From Phymatolithon calcareum (taxonomy: Eukaryota > Rhodophyta > Florideophyceae > Hapalidiales): DNA of 64,000 bases. Positions 53,390 to 64,000 of this stretch are shown here, in pieces. How positions within the stretch are numbered: the stretch's first letter is position 1; every line of letters starts with the position of its first letter. Position numbers and translations under genes: made by a program. Below the pieces are notes generated by a model that saw nothing but the letters and a program-made list of their open reading frames with translations, was not told where the DNA came from and made no database searches. The stretch is taken from contig OZ345356.1 of NCBI GenBank assembly GCA_977006965.1, positions 868,001 to 932,000 of the forward strand, given 5' to 3'.

Positions 53390-54870
53390 TTAAAAAGCCA
53401 GAAAAGAGATTGAGAAATTCCAGGCTGAGGGCAGGCAGACAACTGTTAGCGCATGTGAGAAAGCGCTCCCTGGCCTGGCTCAGGGACACTTCCTCATATG
53501 AGCTAATCGTGAAGTCGAAGTCGAAATTAGCATATTATTCGCTCTCATGGGCAACATGCTGCGCGTTACTCGATAGTAAAACACTCTCTAATTGAAGATT
53601 AACCCCGAGGTGGACGATATCATATTATTCAATACTCTGGATGATTTCTACATCTTTTCAATTGAGCCTATACTAATTAGTCTAGGTTCAAGAAAAGAAC
53701 TCTTTAGTGGAATAATCTAAACTTAAGGAATTTCGTGCACGAAATCCTGAAAGTCGGTATTCCCCGAAATGTACTCAAATATGAGTAAGTAGGTACTCAG
53801 TAAGTGGATATGCTCTCCTGTTGAATGCGCTGTACAGTGTGCAGCTGGAGCGCATATCAGTTGAGAGCTTGTGCAGATAACTGTCAGGGAATGCATTTCG
53901 ACGAGGTCGCCGAAATGCATTCCTTGATCACTCTGTCATGGACACCTGTCCATGCCAGGGGTGCATACGCATTGATAAGACGTCAATGTCTACGCACCGC
54001 AGGTATTGTGATAAACTGTTTTTACCGGCTCGGCTGTTCACATCGCTCCGAGATGTCTCAACGAAATGCAGCCCGCTCGCACACAACCGAGAAACATGGC
54101 GAGATACGGATGCCGTCGAATGCACAAGTACAAGAAACGACGAGAAATGCTGCCTTTGATGGCGATCAGTGCGGTTTAACACTTCGCAATTGGATCCAAG
54201 AGTAAACGGAAGAACTTGGAGGTCTTCAAGAATCGCAAATTGCTCTATTTCGGATTGTACAACATTGTAAAGAGGATCTCCACTCCTGTCAGCGCGTTTT
54301 CAGTTTTGAAAGAGTTTCTATTGTGGGCCACTTACAGGGCAGTGAAGAACGCTCTATCAGTCGGACTATCGTGTTTGCTCGATTGCGGGCCGCAAAATTA
54401 CTACAGTCCACAGGAAAGGAGCTGGGAGGACAAGGTTTTTGTCTATCGACGAGCAATTCTATCATTCAAGTGATCTTAAAGTTCTCTTCATGCGATTGTA
54501 CTCTGAGAGATTTTCAAACCCTGGCATTGAATTTGCTGACAGACGAGTCCATTCAATATACAGCTTTTCCTTCTGAGCACCATATCAGGTTCCCTAATTT
54601 TCGCTTTCCAGGACCTCTCAGTGCTGTCTTTCCTACTTTCTTCGACCTGTGCAACGTAATTTAACTTGATATGGAGACCAGAGAAGCAGCCGATTACAGT
54701 GAAAAATGTAACCATGGGAAAAAAAACGAGCGGTTCAAGTACTCGGTACCGAGACTGTGAGTTAGTCTCGAAGAATTCTCCTCGGTTGCAGTGCTCCTTC
54801 ACACCCATCCTCCTCCTCGGTTTACAAATTGAATCAGGAGAGCGCAAAATGGATTGAAGGGACCGTCTCT
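53390..54870. other. stretch without recognised genes; palindromes
   Basis: Short ORFs without motifs on both strands. It contains ATTTCGTGCACGAAAT near 53735 and the 13-bp perfect inverted repeat GGAATGCATTTCG (53888-53900) / CGAAATGCATTCC (53911-53923) with a 10-bp spacer. No element boundary could be drawn. Confidence 0.45.
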
Positions 54871-55070
54871 TTATTCACCGGCGTTGGCAACAGGTTCTGC
54901 ACCGGTTAGATTCGCCTTACTCTGGGAACGTTTGGACAGCATTGTGGCTAATAATGTTTCAATAGCCGATGTATCTGGAGCTCTTACTACTTCCTTTCCT
55001 GCCGTTATAATAAGAACAAACCCGTTAAATCTTAAAGCGCGAAAAGTATTCAGCACACCACTGACAGCAG
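54871..55070 (-). other. possible C-terminal exon, unrecognised
   Basis: A minus-strand frame reads RALRFNGFVLIITAGKEVVRAP and ETLLATMLSKRSQSKANLTG, ending GE followed by TAA inside GAATAAAG, so the stop codon overlaps a poly(A) hexamer. No upstream exon could be joined with confidence. It may be chance. Confidence 0.25.
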
Positions 55071-55473
55071 ATCACGGTATTCAAAGCAATCGTCACAATG
55101 TATCTCTACGAACACTACTGGTCACCACTCCTATAGAAAAATAAAACTGCTTTGTCTCTGTGGTTTTTGTTCTCCTTAGGCCCTAAAATGCAAATCCAAG
55201 TAAGATTGTTCCAGCGTGTGATTTCCAATATGCCCTTTCAAACCGTTTTGTACAATATTTCTTCAGTAACGATCGATCCAAATATGCTGAAAAATGACAT
55301 GCTAATGGACAGAGAACGTAGAATGATGCCATTACACAGGGAAAATTTTTTCGTGTATCCCTATGGCAAGAAAAGCACAAAGAATTTACTAACACATTGT
55401 TGAACATATTCGAAAAACCAATCGCAATTACAAGACAATACCTCCGTCTCCTGCAGAAAACAGAGTGCGTAGA

Positions 55474-57499
55474 CTAGATGCCTCCCATGAACAAAGACAT
55501 TTGTGTCACGCTCCATGGATGCCCCATCGTTCTTTGGGTTCCATTCTCCCCCATCCTAACCATTGAGCATGGACTAATCCGGGATTCAAGCTCCCGTGAA
55601 GTTAGCATGGCGGCCTCATATTCAGCGTACATCATTCTCATTTTCTTCTCGAGATTCCTCTTTCGCGTAACGCCCTGTTCAACGTCATCCGGTGAAGGGC
55701 TGACCCTGCGCCGTCCGGAACTGCGTGTAGCCGCATGGCCAGAACCGCGGCTCAGACCACGTACAGGACCACGGGCTGGGCCATCAACAGAGCCACGATA
55801 AGCTCCTGTGCTCGAATTTGTAGGCATTTTTGCACTTAGACGGGTCGTTACTACGTCCTCAAAGGCATCGACAAGTTCCTGATGCACTGCGTTGCCAAGG
55901 GCTTTTTTTCCAACGGAAGAGGCGGCAGGCTAAGGCTGTTGCGAACCAATGCGCGGCACGCAATGGCAATAATGTGAACCGTTCTGATGGACAAAGCAGA
56001 GATCGCCAACAAAGCATAGGTATCCTTAACGTTGAAAAGCTCCACCAGAATTGTCCTTGCTAGGTCGTGCAAATTGTAGATATCTTCGTTCTGATAGAAC
56101 AGCTTGGCTCCGGTTCCAGGAACAGCTTCGGTTGGCGGGTTCATAACTTCAACCTTATAGCGTAGAACTACGGAAAGACAAGGGAAGTCTTTCTTCAGCC
56201 TTTCGATCTTCATCATGTTCACATTCGGTCCCATATGATCCCCGGATGCTATATCCCGCGCTGTCACAGGATTTCCGTGAACGGACAACGGAATGTCCCA
56301 AATCGTTTCGTTCACCACTTCGGGTATAGTAAGCTCAGATTCCGCGCCGCCATCGTTGAAAATGTACTCTTACCCCGATTGGCCTGCATTTGCGTACCCG
56401 TCCTCTACAATGGCTTCTTTCGCAAGAATATTCTCCTCAATAAACTCCTGTAGAAACATGAGGTGCAGGTGGATACGGGATCGCATCTCGGTACGGCTGT
56501 GGTTCAGCATTTTCTTCCATTTCAAACGCGTATGTTTTGGCGCTTCCAATCGATACGCTGCAAGCATGACTTCCTCACTCCCTAGTTCTCCGCTCAAACT
56601 TCCACGCCCACCTGTACGTCCCTCATACCGATCAATTAACATGAGCTCGTACTCGGTGTCCCATCCACGCCTTGAGGTCATGCGATTGTCTGCTAGCCTT
56701 GCGCGCTTAAAAGCTCGTGCTTGCTGCAAGTACGATCCTGAATGGGCTACCGTGCTCCACCTATGCGTGTTTGAACATGGTTTCTTCCCGAAAGCATCAA
56801 TGGCGCATCATCTTCATCTGTATTAAGAGATACAGAATGGACAACGTCACGGACAAGTTCTGGTGGATCTATTTCGGTCAGCCACGTAGGCCTCAATTTA
56901 AACCTTCTCACCACGGATGCACAACCGCCGGGAGCAGAAAAATCCGGTGACGCTCGAGGGGTGTCTTGATTCGAGGTTGGCGCCAGATCGTCAGAAAAGG
57001 TGGTAGTCGTGTCAAACAGCTCTTCGCGCGCATAAAGAATAGAGTAGACCATAGCCTCCTTGAGAAATATAGACCACATTCGCCCAACTCCAGTCCGAGC
57101 CTTGCGTGCTTTCGCCTGGCTTTTGCTCGCAAAAGCAAACATGCTTTAACCCGAGGCATCCTTCACAGTATCGCTTTCGTTTCTCAGTCCTTGCAAAGTG
57201 TTCCTCGGCACTAAGAAAGAGCCGTTCACTCCTTGCAAGGAAAAGCTTGCGGCAGTTAAAATACACGCCATCTGTATGAGAAGGATTAATTCATTCTCTT
57301 CTATTACAGCATCTTGAAAATACTCAAGCAGAAGCGTTATACTGTTACGACCCTTCTTGCAGGCAACACATACCATGTCCTCCGGATTCGACTCACCATA
57401 TCTACGTGCTCGGGCGCTGATGACATGAATTCGTTCCATAATCTTCTCCTGTGTTGAAAGTGGTACCCCGACCAAAATTTCGAAAATTCTGTTCTCCAT
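55474..57499 (-). pseudogene. unrecognised gene, broken into four frames
   Basis: ATG at 57499 starts MENRIFEILVGVPLSTQEKI with CVACKKGRN. A TAA at 57146-57148 interrupts the same frame, which continues MFAFASKSQAKARKA to 56747. The frame then shifts near 56750 (AFKRARLADNRMTSRRGWDT, LGSEEVMLAAYRL), again near 56365 (IPEVVNETIWDIPLSVHGNP, LFYQNEDIYNLHDLARTIL) and near 55912, ending with a Gly/Arg-rich stretch and a coiled coil (KRNLEKKMRMMYAEYEAAM). About 600 codons in total. No known domain; an element-encoded protein is plausible. Confidence 0.5.
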
Positions 57500-57929
57500 T
57501 AGCGATTTTAGGGACCTTCAAAAAAAGGGGCCGTGAACAAGCTTTTAAGGACACGTAGCGAAATTGGGCTATTTATTGTCCTCAGTAGACACATATAGTG
57601 CACACTCAGTGCATAGTGTCTTATGCAGGTACCACTGCAATACTATTGATGTGTACACGTGTACACATACATTGGCATATAGCCATTATGATAGATATAG
57701 TAGAATATTGTTTGAACATGTGTAAGTAATGTGCACGTGATTGAGGATGCATGTGTTGCCAAGATACGATTGTTTGTTTACATTGAATTATATCGGTGCA
57801 GCCAATAGGGGCTGACACAAGCTAGCTATTCTTGGTTTCTACGCCTTACAAACGTTAGGTACATTGCGCAAGTGTCATGCGGAAACTCTATTTCGGTTAG
57901 TGCATCCAAACGCCGTGCAAGCGTCTGCA
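57500..57929. other. spacer with a 20-bp perfect palindrome
   Basis: ATGTGTACACGTGTACACAT at 57649-57668 is a perfect palindrome in AT-rich DNA. No gene seen. Confidence 0.6.
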
Positions 57930-58472
57930 TCAGCGTGACACGGAGGTTTGCCTCCGTTCCTTGGCTCTGCTTCTTGCCTCCGTTACTTGGCTCTGCTTCT
58001 TGCCTCCGCTCCGTGGCTCTGCTTCCCGCCTCCGTTCCGTGGCTCTGCTTCCTGCCTCTGCTCCGTGGCTCTGCTTCCTGCCTCTGCTCCCTGGCTCTGC
58101 TTCCTTAACGGACATGTGAATTAAGAGCTCTGGTTCGATTGCGTGTCTGTTGCTGACGTCGACAGTGTGCCTTACACTGTAGATAATAGTTGTAGGCTTC
58201 ATCGGCGGGTGTATATAAACTACACCCGACCGACTTGGCCATCGGAATAAACCAAGGAACCATCGAACATCATCCAACCTCCCATACCTTATCCAACCAA
58301 CATCCTGCATATCCTTCATGTCCTTTGACAAATCTCTCAGGTCTCTTTGGATGCAGTTCTTCAGCTCCCCGAAGCGGAAAGTGACTACAGCGTCATTGGG
58401 GCCTGGCTCTAATACGTAGGATATGACGTCAAAGACCTCGCTTTTGTTATTGTTCATGCTTACATAGAACAA
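57930..58472 (-). CDS. hypothetical protein ending in minisatellite-coded repeats (180 aa)
   Basis: ATG at 58472; residues 1-120 (VFDVISYVLEPGPNDAVVTF, LKNCIQRDLRDLSKDMKDM, WFLGLFRWPSRSGVVYIHPP) show no known domain. Residues 124-180 are charged repeats (EAEPGSRGRKQSHGAEAGSR) encoded by a 26-bp tandem repeat. Because 26 is not a multiple of three, successive repeats are read in rotating frames. Could be a genuine small gene or an accident of the repeat. Confidence 0.35.
   Translation of the reverse strand: MFYVSMNNNKSEVFDVISYVLEPGPNDAVVTFRFGELKNCIQRDLRDLSKDMKDMQDVGWIRYGRLDDVRWFLGLFRWPSRSGVVYIHPPMKPTTIIYSVRHTVDVSNRHAIEPELLIHMSVKEAEPGSRGRKQSHGAEAGSRATERRREAEPRSGGKKQSQVTEARSRAKERRQTSVSR
57963..58104. 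repeat. 26-bp minisatellite, about 5.5 copies
   Basis: The unit GGCTCTGCTTCYTGCCTCYG plus six variable bases is repeated from 57963 to 58104, with a partial degenerate unit before it. All three plus-strand frames remain open through the array. Confidence 0.9.
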
Positions 58473-59311
58473 AATTGACGTTTTCCAGTGACTAGGGCGA
58501 ATCGCAGCAGTTGATTGCTGTTCTTGCGACTTGCCACAGGTTGCTTTGTATACACAGGTCTCCTCGTCGGTGATGAGCTCCCTTTTCCCCTCGAGAGCTT
58601 CGCCTATGCAAAGCTTCTGAGAGGCTGTTTGAAGTCTCCACCATCTTACACGGTATGACTAGAGTCTGTCTGTGCCGCTCCCTAGAATTAACTTGACCAA
58701 GATATTGGATCGAGAAGGAATGATCCAGCTACCTGCAGTCCATGGACTGCAGTCTGACAAGCGCTTTTTCATGTTTTGAGTGAATGGTTCATCTGACAGT
58801 GCACTGTTCCTGCAATTGAAAAGAAGGGTATGAAGGAAAGTATTCTGCAGAATTCATGTACTTCTAAAAGTGGACTCTTGGAGCGTACCATGTTAATAAA
58901 GAGAAAGGACAATACCTATTCTCTTCAAAGTAACATAGATAACACTGAAATTCGTGATGCTCCGTGATTTGCTTCTCGTAGACAAGCTGTAAACAGCTTG
59001 TCAGAATTATCAATCCATTGATTACATACACGATACTGCATCCTTGACACGTATTTTGTGCGTATGCCTATGTATCCATAGGCACATACTATCGTCATGG
59101 TATGTATCCATGCGTAAGTAGGCTTGCAAGTTGGCACCATATTGCGTTTTAAGTTATTTCTTTGGATGACAAGGCAGGTTCCCCCCTTGACGGACTCAGT
59201 TCGCAACCTATTATATTATGTTGCAAACTGACTCCGGAGGGTGCGGTAAATTCCTTTTTTTCCTTTTCCGCAATGTTTTCAAGATCTTTAATGACTCCGA
59301 CTTGTTTTTGA
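58473..59311. other. spacer with palindromes
   Basis: Perfect palindrome CTGCAGTCCATGGACTGCAG (58733-58752); hairpin GACAAGCTG-TAAA-CAGCTTGTC (58981-59002); hairpin TGCCTATG-TATC-CATAGGCA near 59065. No gene recognised. Confidence 0.6.
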
Positions 59312-60240
59312 TTAGTCCTCCCCGAAATCTGTAAAACCTCCCTGGAGACCGGTTTTCTTTGCTTTCATCCTAACATAGAGTACTTTCGTGGCCGAGTCTT
59401 TCCAACCGAGATTGGCTTCCATCGCTAAATGAGTCTCCACTTTTTTCGGGAGAGCAATGTGTGCGGTGGATTGGACCTTAGCGTGACCGGCATTGCTAAC
59501 GAGCATGTTGCGGAAGTGCCGAAATCCAGTAATTTCGGGGTCGTTTCTTGCTTTTTTGGGTGGTCCATCATTCGGCTTCAACCATCTTCTATGCATCATG
59601 TCTATGTCAGAGATCTCATCTGGCCAATCAACGCAAAGTTCAAACACCCAACCATCACCTGCTACGCGATAGGAAAACATCTTGTACCCAACACCAGCCG
59701 GAAGAAGTACAGCGAGAGAAACAAAGTCTTCTTTCTCGTCATATGGATTAAAATCGCTCCAAGAAGATAGCTCGTAGATAGGCATGAAGGACATCTTAAG
59801 AATCGAATCGTAAAAATCAGCGTCATCACCATCGTCGGATAAATCGAGCTCCTCCACGTCATCATTGCCCATCTGTCTGCTACCAGTTGGGCCGCTTACT
59901 TTCGTATTCACGTCGTCATTGTCTGTATCATCACCACCTTTGAAGCAACAGAGCAGTCAGATTTCTGAAGTAGTGGCACCGATCACCAGCCCAATGGATA
60001 AAATTTCATACCTTTCCCCTTTTCAATGCCTTCTGAACGCACTTTTCGAAACCAAGATGTAAAGGTTTTTTCGCCATATTTTTCGAACAGGGGACTTGCA
60101 TCGAATGCATCGCTCGATACCATGTCTTTTGTAATTTCCCCGGATCGGAACATCCGGACAAGCTCTTTGTGTGCTTTAGAATCGCGTCTCCATCGTGGTT
60201 TCTGTACCCGCTCGGTGGCGATGGAAGGTCGGCGAGCCAT
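59312..60240 (-). CDS. two-exon gene, unknown function (284 aa)
   Basis: Exon 1 60240-60012, intron 60011-59938 (74 bp, GTATG at the 5' end, CTTCAAAG at the 3' end), exon 2 59937-59312. Splicing removes an in-frame stop and joins KGK to GGDDTDND without a break. The N-terminal 75 residues are basic and helical (KAHKELVRMFRSGEITKDM, FEKYGEKTFTSWFRKVRSEG). An acidic hinge (DVEELDLSDDGDDADF) leads to a C-terminal domain with KMFSYRVAGDGWVFELCVDW and ALPKKVETHLAM. No family recognised. Both splice signals and the frame fit make the model fairly secure. It is the only clear intron in the window. Confidence 0.7.
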
Positions 60241-60249
60241 TTAGCAGCG

Positions 60250-61040
60250 GAAGTTACTGTTCGTCTTAGAACTACTTTCTCGACGTCGTAGACGATAATG
60301 ACGGAACTGCGTGACGCAAGTTAAATACTCTCATCCAGCACGGCATCTGCAGCAAATGGCGCCAAACCAGAGGAGCCAGTATTCAATTTGCGTTTGCTCT
60401 ACGCGGGAAACAGAGATAAGTGTCTCTGATTTCGCGCTCTCTGTAACCAAAGCTTCATAATTTTTGATGAATATGGAGATCTGATCACGGAAGATGTGTT
60501 TGTCATGATAAAGGTGACGTTCAAATACCTGTTGAAACCATTCTCCCCATAAATTAATATTTTTTAAAATCAGTTTGATAGAAATTTTTCTTATCATAAA
60601 TTTGACAGTGCACGTAAACACGATTGACGAAAATGAAATTTCCATGACGAACTTCTACTGATCCGTCAAATCGGTCAAATGACGACCGTGTTTTCTGTGT
60701 GATAACTCAAGAACAAATAAAAGTAAGTATATGAGGAGAATGTTGCGCTTGTGGGTCGACCAATGTTATAAAACGAATGAGAATATGAGAAATTAAGATG
60801 AAACTAAACGTTTCTAAAAATATGAAAAGAGGCCAATTTTGCAGATTCGCCATTTTTTCGTTGATGATTCTTCAAGCAAGTACCATCTCCGCATAATGTC
60901 AAATCTTATAGCTAGAATTGTTAGCTCCTCCTCTGTCCGAGAGAATTAAAAATTTAGTCCATGGATGGGGCCCCGGATAACAGTATCGCTTAGAATACAA
61001 GTCACTCTTGGCCGTCATAATAGTCATTGACGGACCGGCA
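60250..61040. other. AT-rich spacer, no gene recognised
   Basis: Short ORFs only; the longest (60645-60331, minus) shows no motif. No repeats noticed. Confidence 0.4.
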
Positions 61041-61059
61041 ATAAGTCCAGCTCTTGTAG

Positions 61060-61235
61060 TTACTGTTGTATGGAGGTTTTGAGGTTGATGGTTGAGATGG
61101 TTGAGATGGTTGGGTTGGTTGTGAGATGTTCCTCGGTTTATTGAGTCGGGGCATCAGATCCGGGTCTTATATAGGCCTCAGATTGAGCTATGATAAGACT
61201 TCTGATGCTCAGGGTCGGTCTATACCGGAGCAGAT
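61060..61235 (-). repeat. solo-LTR-like fragment related to the copia LTR at 2.5 kb
   Basis: TGTTGTATGGAGG, then GGTTGAGATGG repeats, TTCCTCGGTTTATTGA, TCTTATATAGGCCTCAGATT parallel TGTTGGAGG, GGTTGAGATGC repeats, TTCCTTGGTTTATT, GTTATATAGACCTGAGATC at 2514-2640. No copia coding sequence adjoins it, so it is a solo LTR or LTR fragment. Confidence 0.6.
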
Positions 61236-61345
61236 CTGTCTGCGCGCCTCGGTGTAAGCAAATTTCGGATACGTAAAATGATTTCATTGGCTCTGCCAAG
61301 TCATCCTGTAATTTTTCCCTCACGGACCGCGCAGCTACACGGCAC

Positions 61346-62704
61346 ATGGGCGCGCAGGCAGCCGCACTTCCTACGCGCAGGAAAAGAAGTTCCCGAGCAG
61401 AATCTGCGTGCCGTCGACGTCGCCAGAGCACGAAAATTGGACACGTGGAAAACATTATGGATCACAAAGCTGCGTGCGCGTTGCTTGTTGTCTTCGCAAC
61501 CGCAATGCTGCACGACATCGAGCACAACGACGACCTCGTCATGCTCCCATCTCGCTATCGTCCGCGCTGCCGGCGCCCGTCGAAACGACGGGAACGCACG
61601 AGATTTGAGTCTCGCACGGCACACCTCTCGGACACCGAATTCCGTCGGGCGTTTCGTCTTTCACGACGAGCATTTGACAAGCTTGTTGTGCTGCTGCACC
61701 CGTACCTGGTTCGAGACGAGGCACAAGCGAAACGGTCCAGTGGTGGCGCTATCGAGCCTGCAATGCGCCTGGGCATCACTTTGCGCATGCTCTCTGGCGG
61801 TCTGCACCATGACCAAATGATATCGTGGTGCATCGGACGTTCTACTACCTACGCCGTGTTCAAGGACACCATTTGTTCCATAAATACCGTCATGTCTATG
61901 CCTGGTGTTCCATTGCGCGATGAGAGCAAACTGCAGGCGCTCGCCAATGAATTTTCTTCCTCTCGGGCTCTTCCAAATCCGCTCTACGGTTGCGTCGCGG
62001 CGTTAGACGGAATCGCTATCACTATCACAAAGCCGCCGGACGAGTACGTTCCGCGCAACTTTTTTTGTCGCAAAGGATTCTATGCACTTCCCGTCCAGGC
62101 GGTTGTGGATGCGCGCTACCGTTTTCTATACATGAGGTGCCGCTGTAGCGGCAGCACACATGACTCGGTTGCGTTTGACGTCTCTGAGCTCGCAGAGAAA
62201 TTGCGCGTGGAAGGGCTTCGTCCCGGCTACTGGATTGCCGCAGACCCAGCTTATTTCTCTGTACACGGCTTGCTGACACCATGGCCAAAAGGCGCACTCG
62301 TTGGTTGGCGCGGCGTGTTTTGCGATGCGTTCAACTTTTTTCATTCGTCACACCGCATCCATGTTGAACAGGCATTCGGCATACTCTTGCGGCGTTGGGG
62401 TCTATTTTGGAGACCCGTTCAGTACCACATTGCCGACACACTGCCGCTTTTGTCCGCAGCAATGCGGCTGCACATTTATGCTGTGGACGAAGACGGAATC
62501 ACAGGCAATCGTTCATTTACTACGCCATACGAAGAGGATTTGGCAAAAGAGGCATTTGAAGCATGGTGGAACACGGCAACGGCATTACGAGATTCAATTC
62601 GAGAATCACAAGGGACTCGACGTGACCTCGAGTACAGTGACCTGCGGGTAAAGTTAACGGATAGCATGCAGCATAGAGGAATAACTCGCCCAGCGCTGTC
62701 GTAG
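61346..62704 (+). CDS. PIF/Harbinger transposase, intact (452 aa)
   Basis: A DDE_Tnp_4-type transposase that moves Harbinger elements by cut and paste. The catalytic residues are visible: D in AALDGIAI (about residue 220), D in WIAADPAYF (about 300), E in HVEQAFGILLRRWG (about 345). A helical N-terminal region (FRRAFRLSRRAFDKLVVLL) precedes the core. ATG at 61346 is the first; ATG at 61457 (MDHKAACALL) is an alternative, giving 415 residues. No stop or frame change, GC-richer than the surroundings. It faces the partner gene with only 10 bp between stops, so both probably belong to one element whose right end is outside the window. Confidence 0.92.
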   Translation: MGAQAAALPTRRKRSSRAESACRRRRQSTKIGHVENIMDHKAACALLVVFATAMLHDIEHNDDLVMLPSRYRPRCRRPSKRRERTRFESRTAHLSDTEFRRAFRLSRRAFDKLVVLLHPYLVRDEAQAKRSSGGAIEPAMRLGITLRMLSGGLHHDQMISWCIGRSTTYAVFKDTICSINTVMSMPGVPLRDESKLQALANEFSSSRALPNPLYGCVAALDGIAITITKPPDEYVPRNFFCRKGFYALPVQAVVDARYRFLYMRCRCSGSTHDSVAFDVSELAEKLRVEGLRPGYWIAADPAYFSVHGLLTPWPKGALVGWRGVFCDAFNFFHSSHRIHVEQAFGILLRRWGLFWRPVQYHIADTLPLLSAAMRLHIYAVDEDGITGNRSFTTPYEEDLAKEAFEAWWNTATALRDSIRESQGTRRDLEYSDLRVKLTDSMQHRGITRPALS

Positions 62705-62714
62705 GAAAGCCTAA

Positions 62715-64000
62715 CTAGTCACCTAGGTGAAACATGCACTCCTTTTGTACCTTTACCAGTTGTTTTTCAATCAAACGTAAAGAAACTTTGGTCAATTCGT
62801 CGGTGGTGTCGAGCTTCTGCAGCTCTGCACGTTCCTTCGTCAGCAAGTGCAGTCGTGTCATGAGCACCGCCGACGCGCCACCGTTCGTGGAATTTCCTTT
62901 TTCACTTCCATTGCCGCTGCCCTGCGACTGCGAGCCGAGCAGCTGTGAAACCGTCGTGTACATCTGCTTTAGATCCTCTGTGCGCTTCTTCGACTCCTCG
63001 CGCAGCTCATCAAAAGCCCGCCTCTTTCTTCTGGCTGCTCCACCGACAGCGGAAAGGCCAACGTCGTCGCCGTCGTCGTACCCAGCGCCTTCAGGCGCCA
63101 GCTTGCAAGCGAAGTTTAGGACTTCGACGTCTTCTTGCGCCGTACCGCAGTGCATAGCGTAGAACATTTTCAAGCAACAGCGGCCAACTGACGACACCTG
63201 CAGAGAGCCCGGGGTTGACGGGACAAACTTGTGGAAGTCGCTGCCCTCCCCATTGTTTTGACCTGATTTCATCCAGTTGTGATACGCGCGAGTAAAAACA
63301 GAGCGTACAGAGAAAAAGCGGTCCTTCAGTCACGAGCCGCCACGCTGACATCTCGTTGAATCATTGATGTCGACAGATGAGAGTTCGTTGTCGGCGTCGA
63401 CACACCCAGAAAGGTCCATGCTGACACGGACCGATGAATTGTTGAAAAGAGGGGCAACGACGGATTCCCAGAACGCATCTCGCCCTTCGCGACGTTGCTG
63501 CAGCTCGCGGGTGAGGTCCAATCCAGATTGGATGAGTGCGGCACGTGCATTCTCGTGCTGGACGACAATTGTCATCATTCGCCCAAATTCGTTAGTAGTC
63601 ATTGCCGGTGCTCGACGGGCACGGGCAGCGCCATCGTCGCCCGCGATAATGCTGTCTCTCGACTGCATGTGCGAAATAATTAGCTCATGCGAAGGAGCAA
63701 CCAGCATTGTCACAGATTGATTGCTCGGGGTTGTCCAAAAGTGGCGGTATGCGTCGCCAAAGAACGTAGTCCAGTCCTTCGTTCCCGCCGTAACCGCGCT
63801 GTGTGCTTTCAACAATAGGTAGCAAATGACGGCGTTCTTTACGCCGGTGTGTTTGGCACTAACGTCTTTTCTAAGTTTCCGTAGCCCATTTAGCGATGTT
63901 TTGTACAAGAACGTGTACACCCTCGCGCGCATTGGTGGTTCCTCAAATGCGCTGTACGGCTGTGGCTCGAATTCTTTGCTCCATGGACTGACAACACTCA
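62715..64000 (-). CDS. probable Harbinger accessory protein, interrupted by one TGA, 5' end off window
   Basis: A single minus-strand frame runs from the right edge to 62715 with one TGA at 63332-63330. Before it: FEEPPMRARVYTFLYKTSLN and TKDWTTFFGDAYRHFWTTP. After it, in the same frame: RFFSVRSVFTRAYHNWMKSGQNN, then a basic segment (ARRKRRAFDELREESKKRTE) and a coiled coil at the end (LTKERAELQKLDTTDELTKV). PIF/Harbinger elements carry a second gene for a Myb/SANT-like DNA-binding partner. The position, convergent with the transposase, and the W/aromatic helices fit, but the domain call is tentative. The ATG at 63932 need not be the true start. Confidence 0.6.

Noticed and set aside
61301-61833. 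Minus-strand ORFs opposite the transposase
   Set aside because: Antisense shadows in GC-rich coding DNA; the plus-strand frame has the full DDE signature.

Overview
The window looks like nuclear DNA of a eukaryote that is densely packed with transposable elements. It has poly(A)-tailed LINE insertions with target-site duplications (TSDs), Ty1/copia, Tc1/mariner, hAT-like and PIF/Harbinger elements, one gene with a clear 74-bp GT-AG intron, and otherwise intron-poor genes coding for N-glycosylated membrane or secreted proteins. No bacterial operon, CRISPR, rRNA or tRNA was seen. Few introns in a transposon-rich genome would fit a red macroalga of the Chondrus type, but that is inference; nothing in the window proves the lineage.

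Layout. 1-2.7 kb: decayed Ty1/copia element on the minus strand, running off the left edge. 2.7-21.1 kb: a composite repeat of LINE pieces plus two unrecognised genes (X minus, Y plus), present as tandem copies A (to about 12.28 kb) and B (about 13.1-21.09 kb). Copy A was later split by a 3.8-kb insertion carrying a DIRS-type RNase H and a tyrosine recombinase. Copy B was later hit by a Tc1/mariner element (TA duplication) and a 5'-truncated LINE (13-bp TSD). The uninterrupted sister copies prove these insertions. 21.1-29.3 kb: a gene island with two paralogous triple-pass membrane proteins; the first has an unusual cluster of TACTGTA/TACAGTA words upstream. 29.3-45 kb: repeats, two MITE-like elements with clean TSDs, LINE RNase H remnants, a three-unit tandem repeat, a Cys-rich pseudogene and several short LINE 3' tails with exact TSDs. 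45.4-46.3 kb: a small secreted or membrane-anchored gene with a tandemly duplicated promoter region. 48-57.5 kb: a LINE RNase H relic, a decayed Tnp2-like transposase and an unrecognised decayed gene. 57.9-60.3 kb: a minisatellite-containing ORF and a two-exon gene. 61-64 kb: a solo-LTR-like fragment, then an intact PIF/Harbinger transposase facing its probable partner gene, which runs off the right edge.

How the parts relate. The host genes most likely to be functional are the two membrane proteins, the secreted protein and the two-exon gene. Almost everything else is mobile or derived from mobile DNA. The most novel-looking signals are a conserved C-terminal LINE module found in five copies, its short uniform tail insertions, the duplicated X/Y gene pair, the RNase H tail-cassette array in the recombinase element, and the motif cluster upstream of the first membrane gene.
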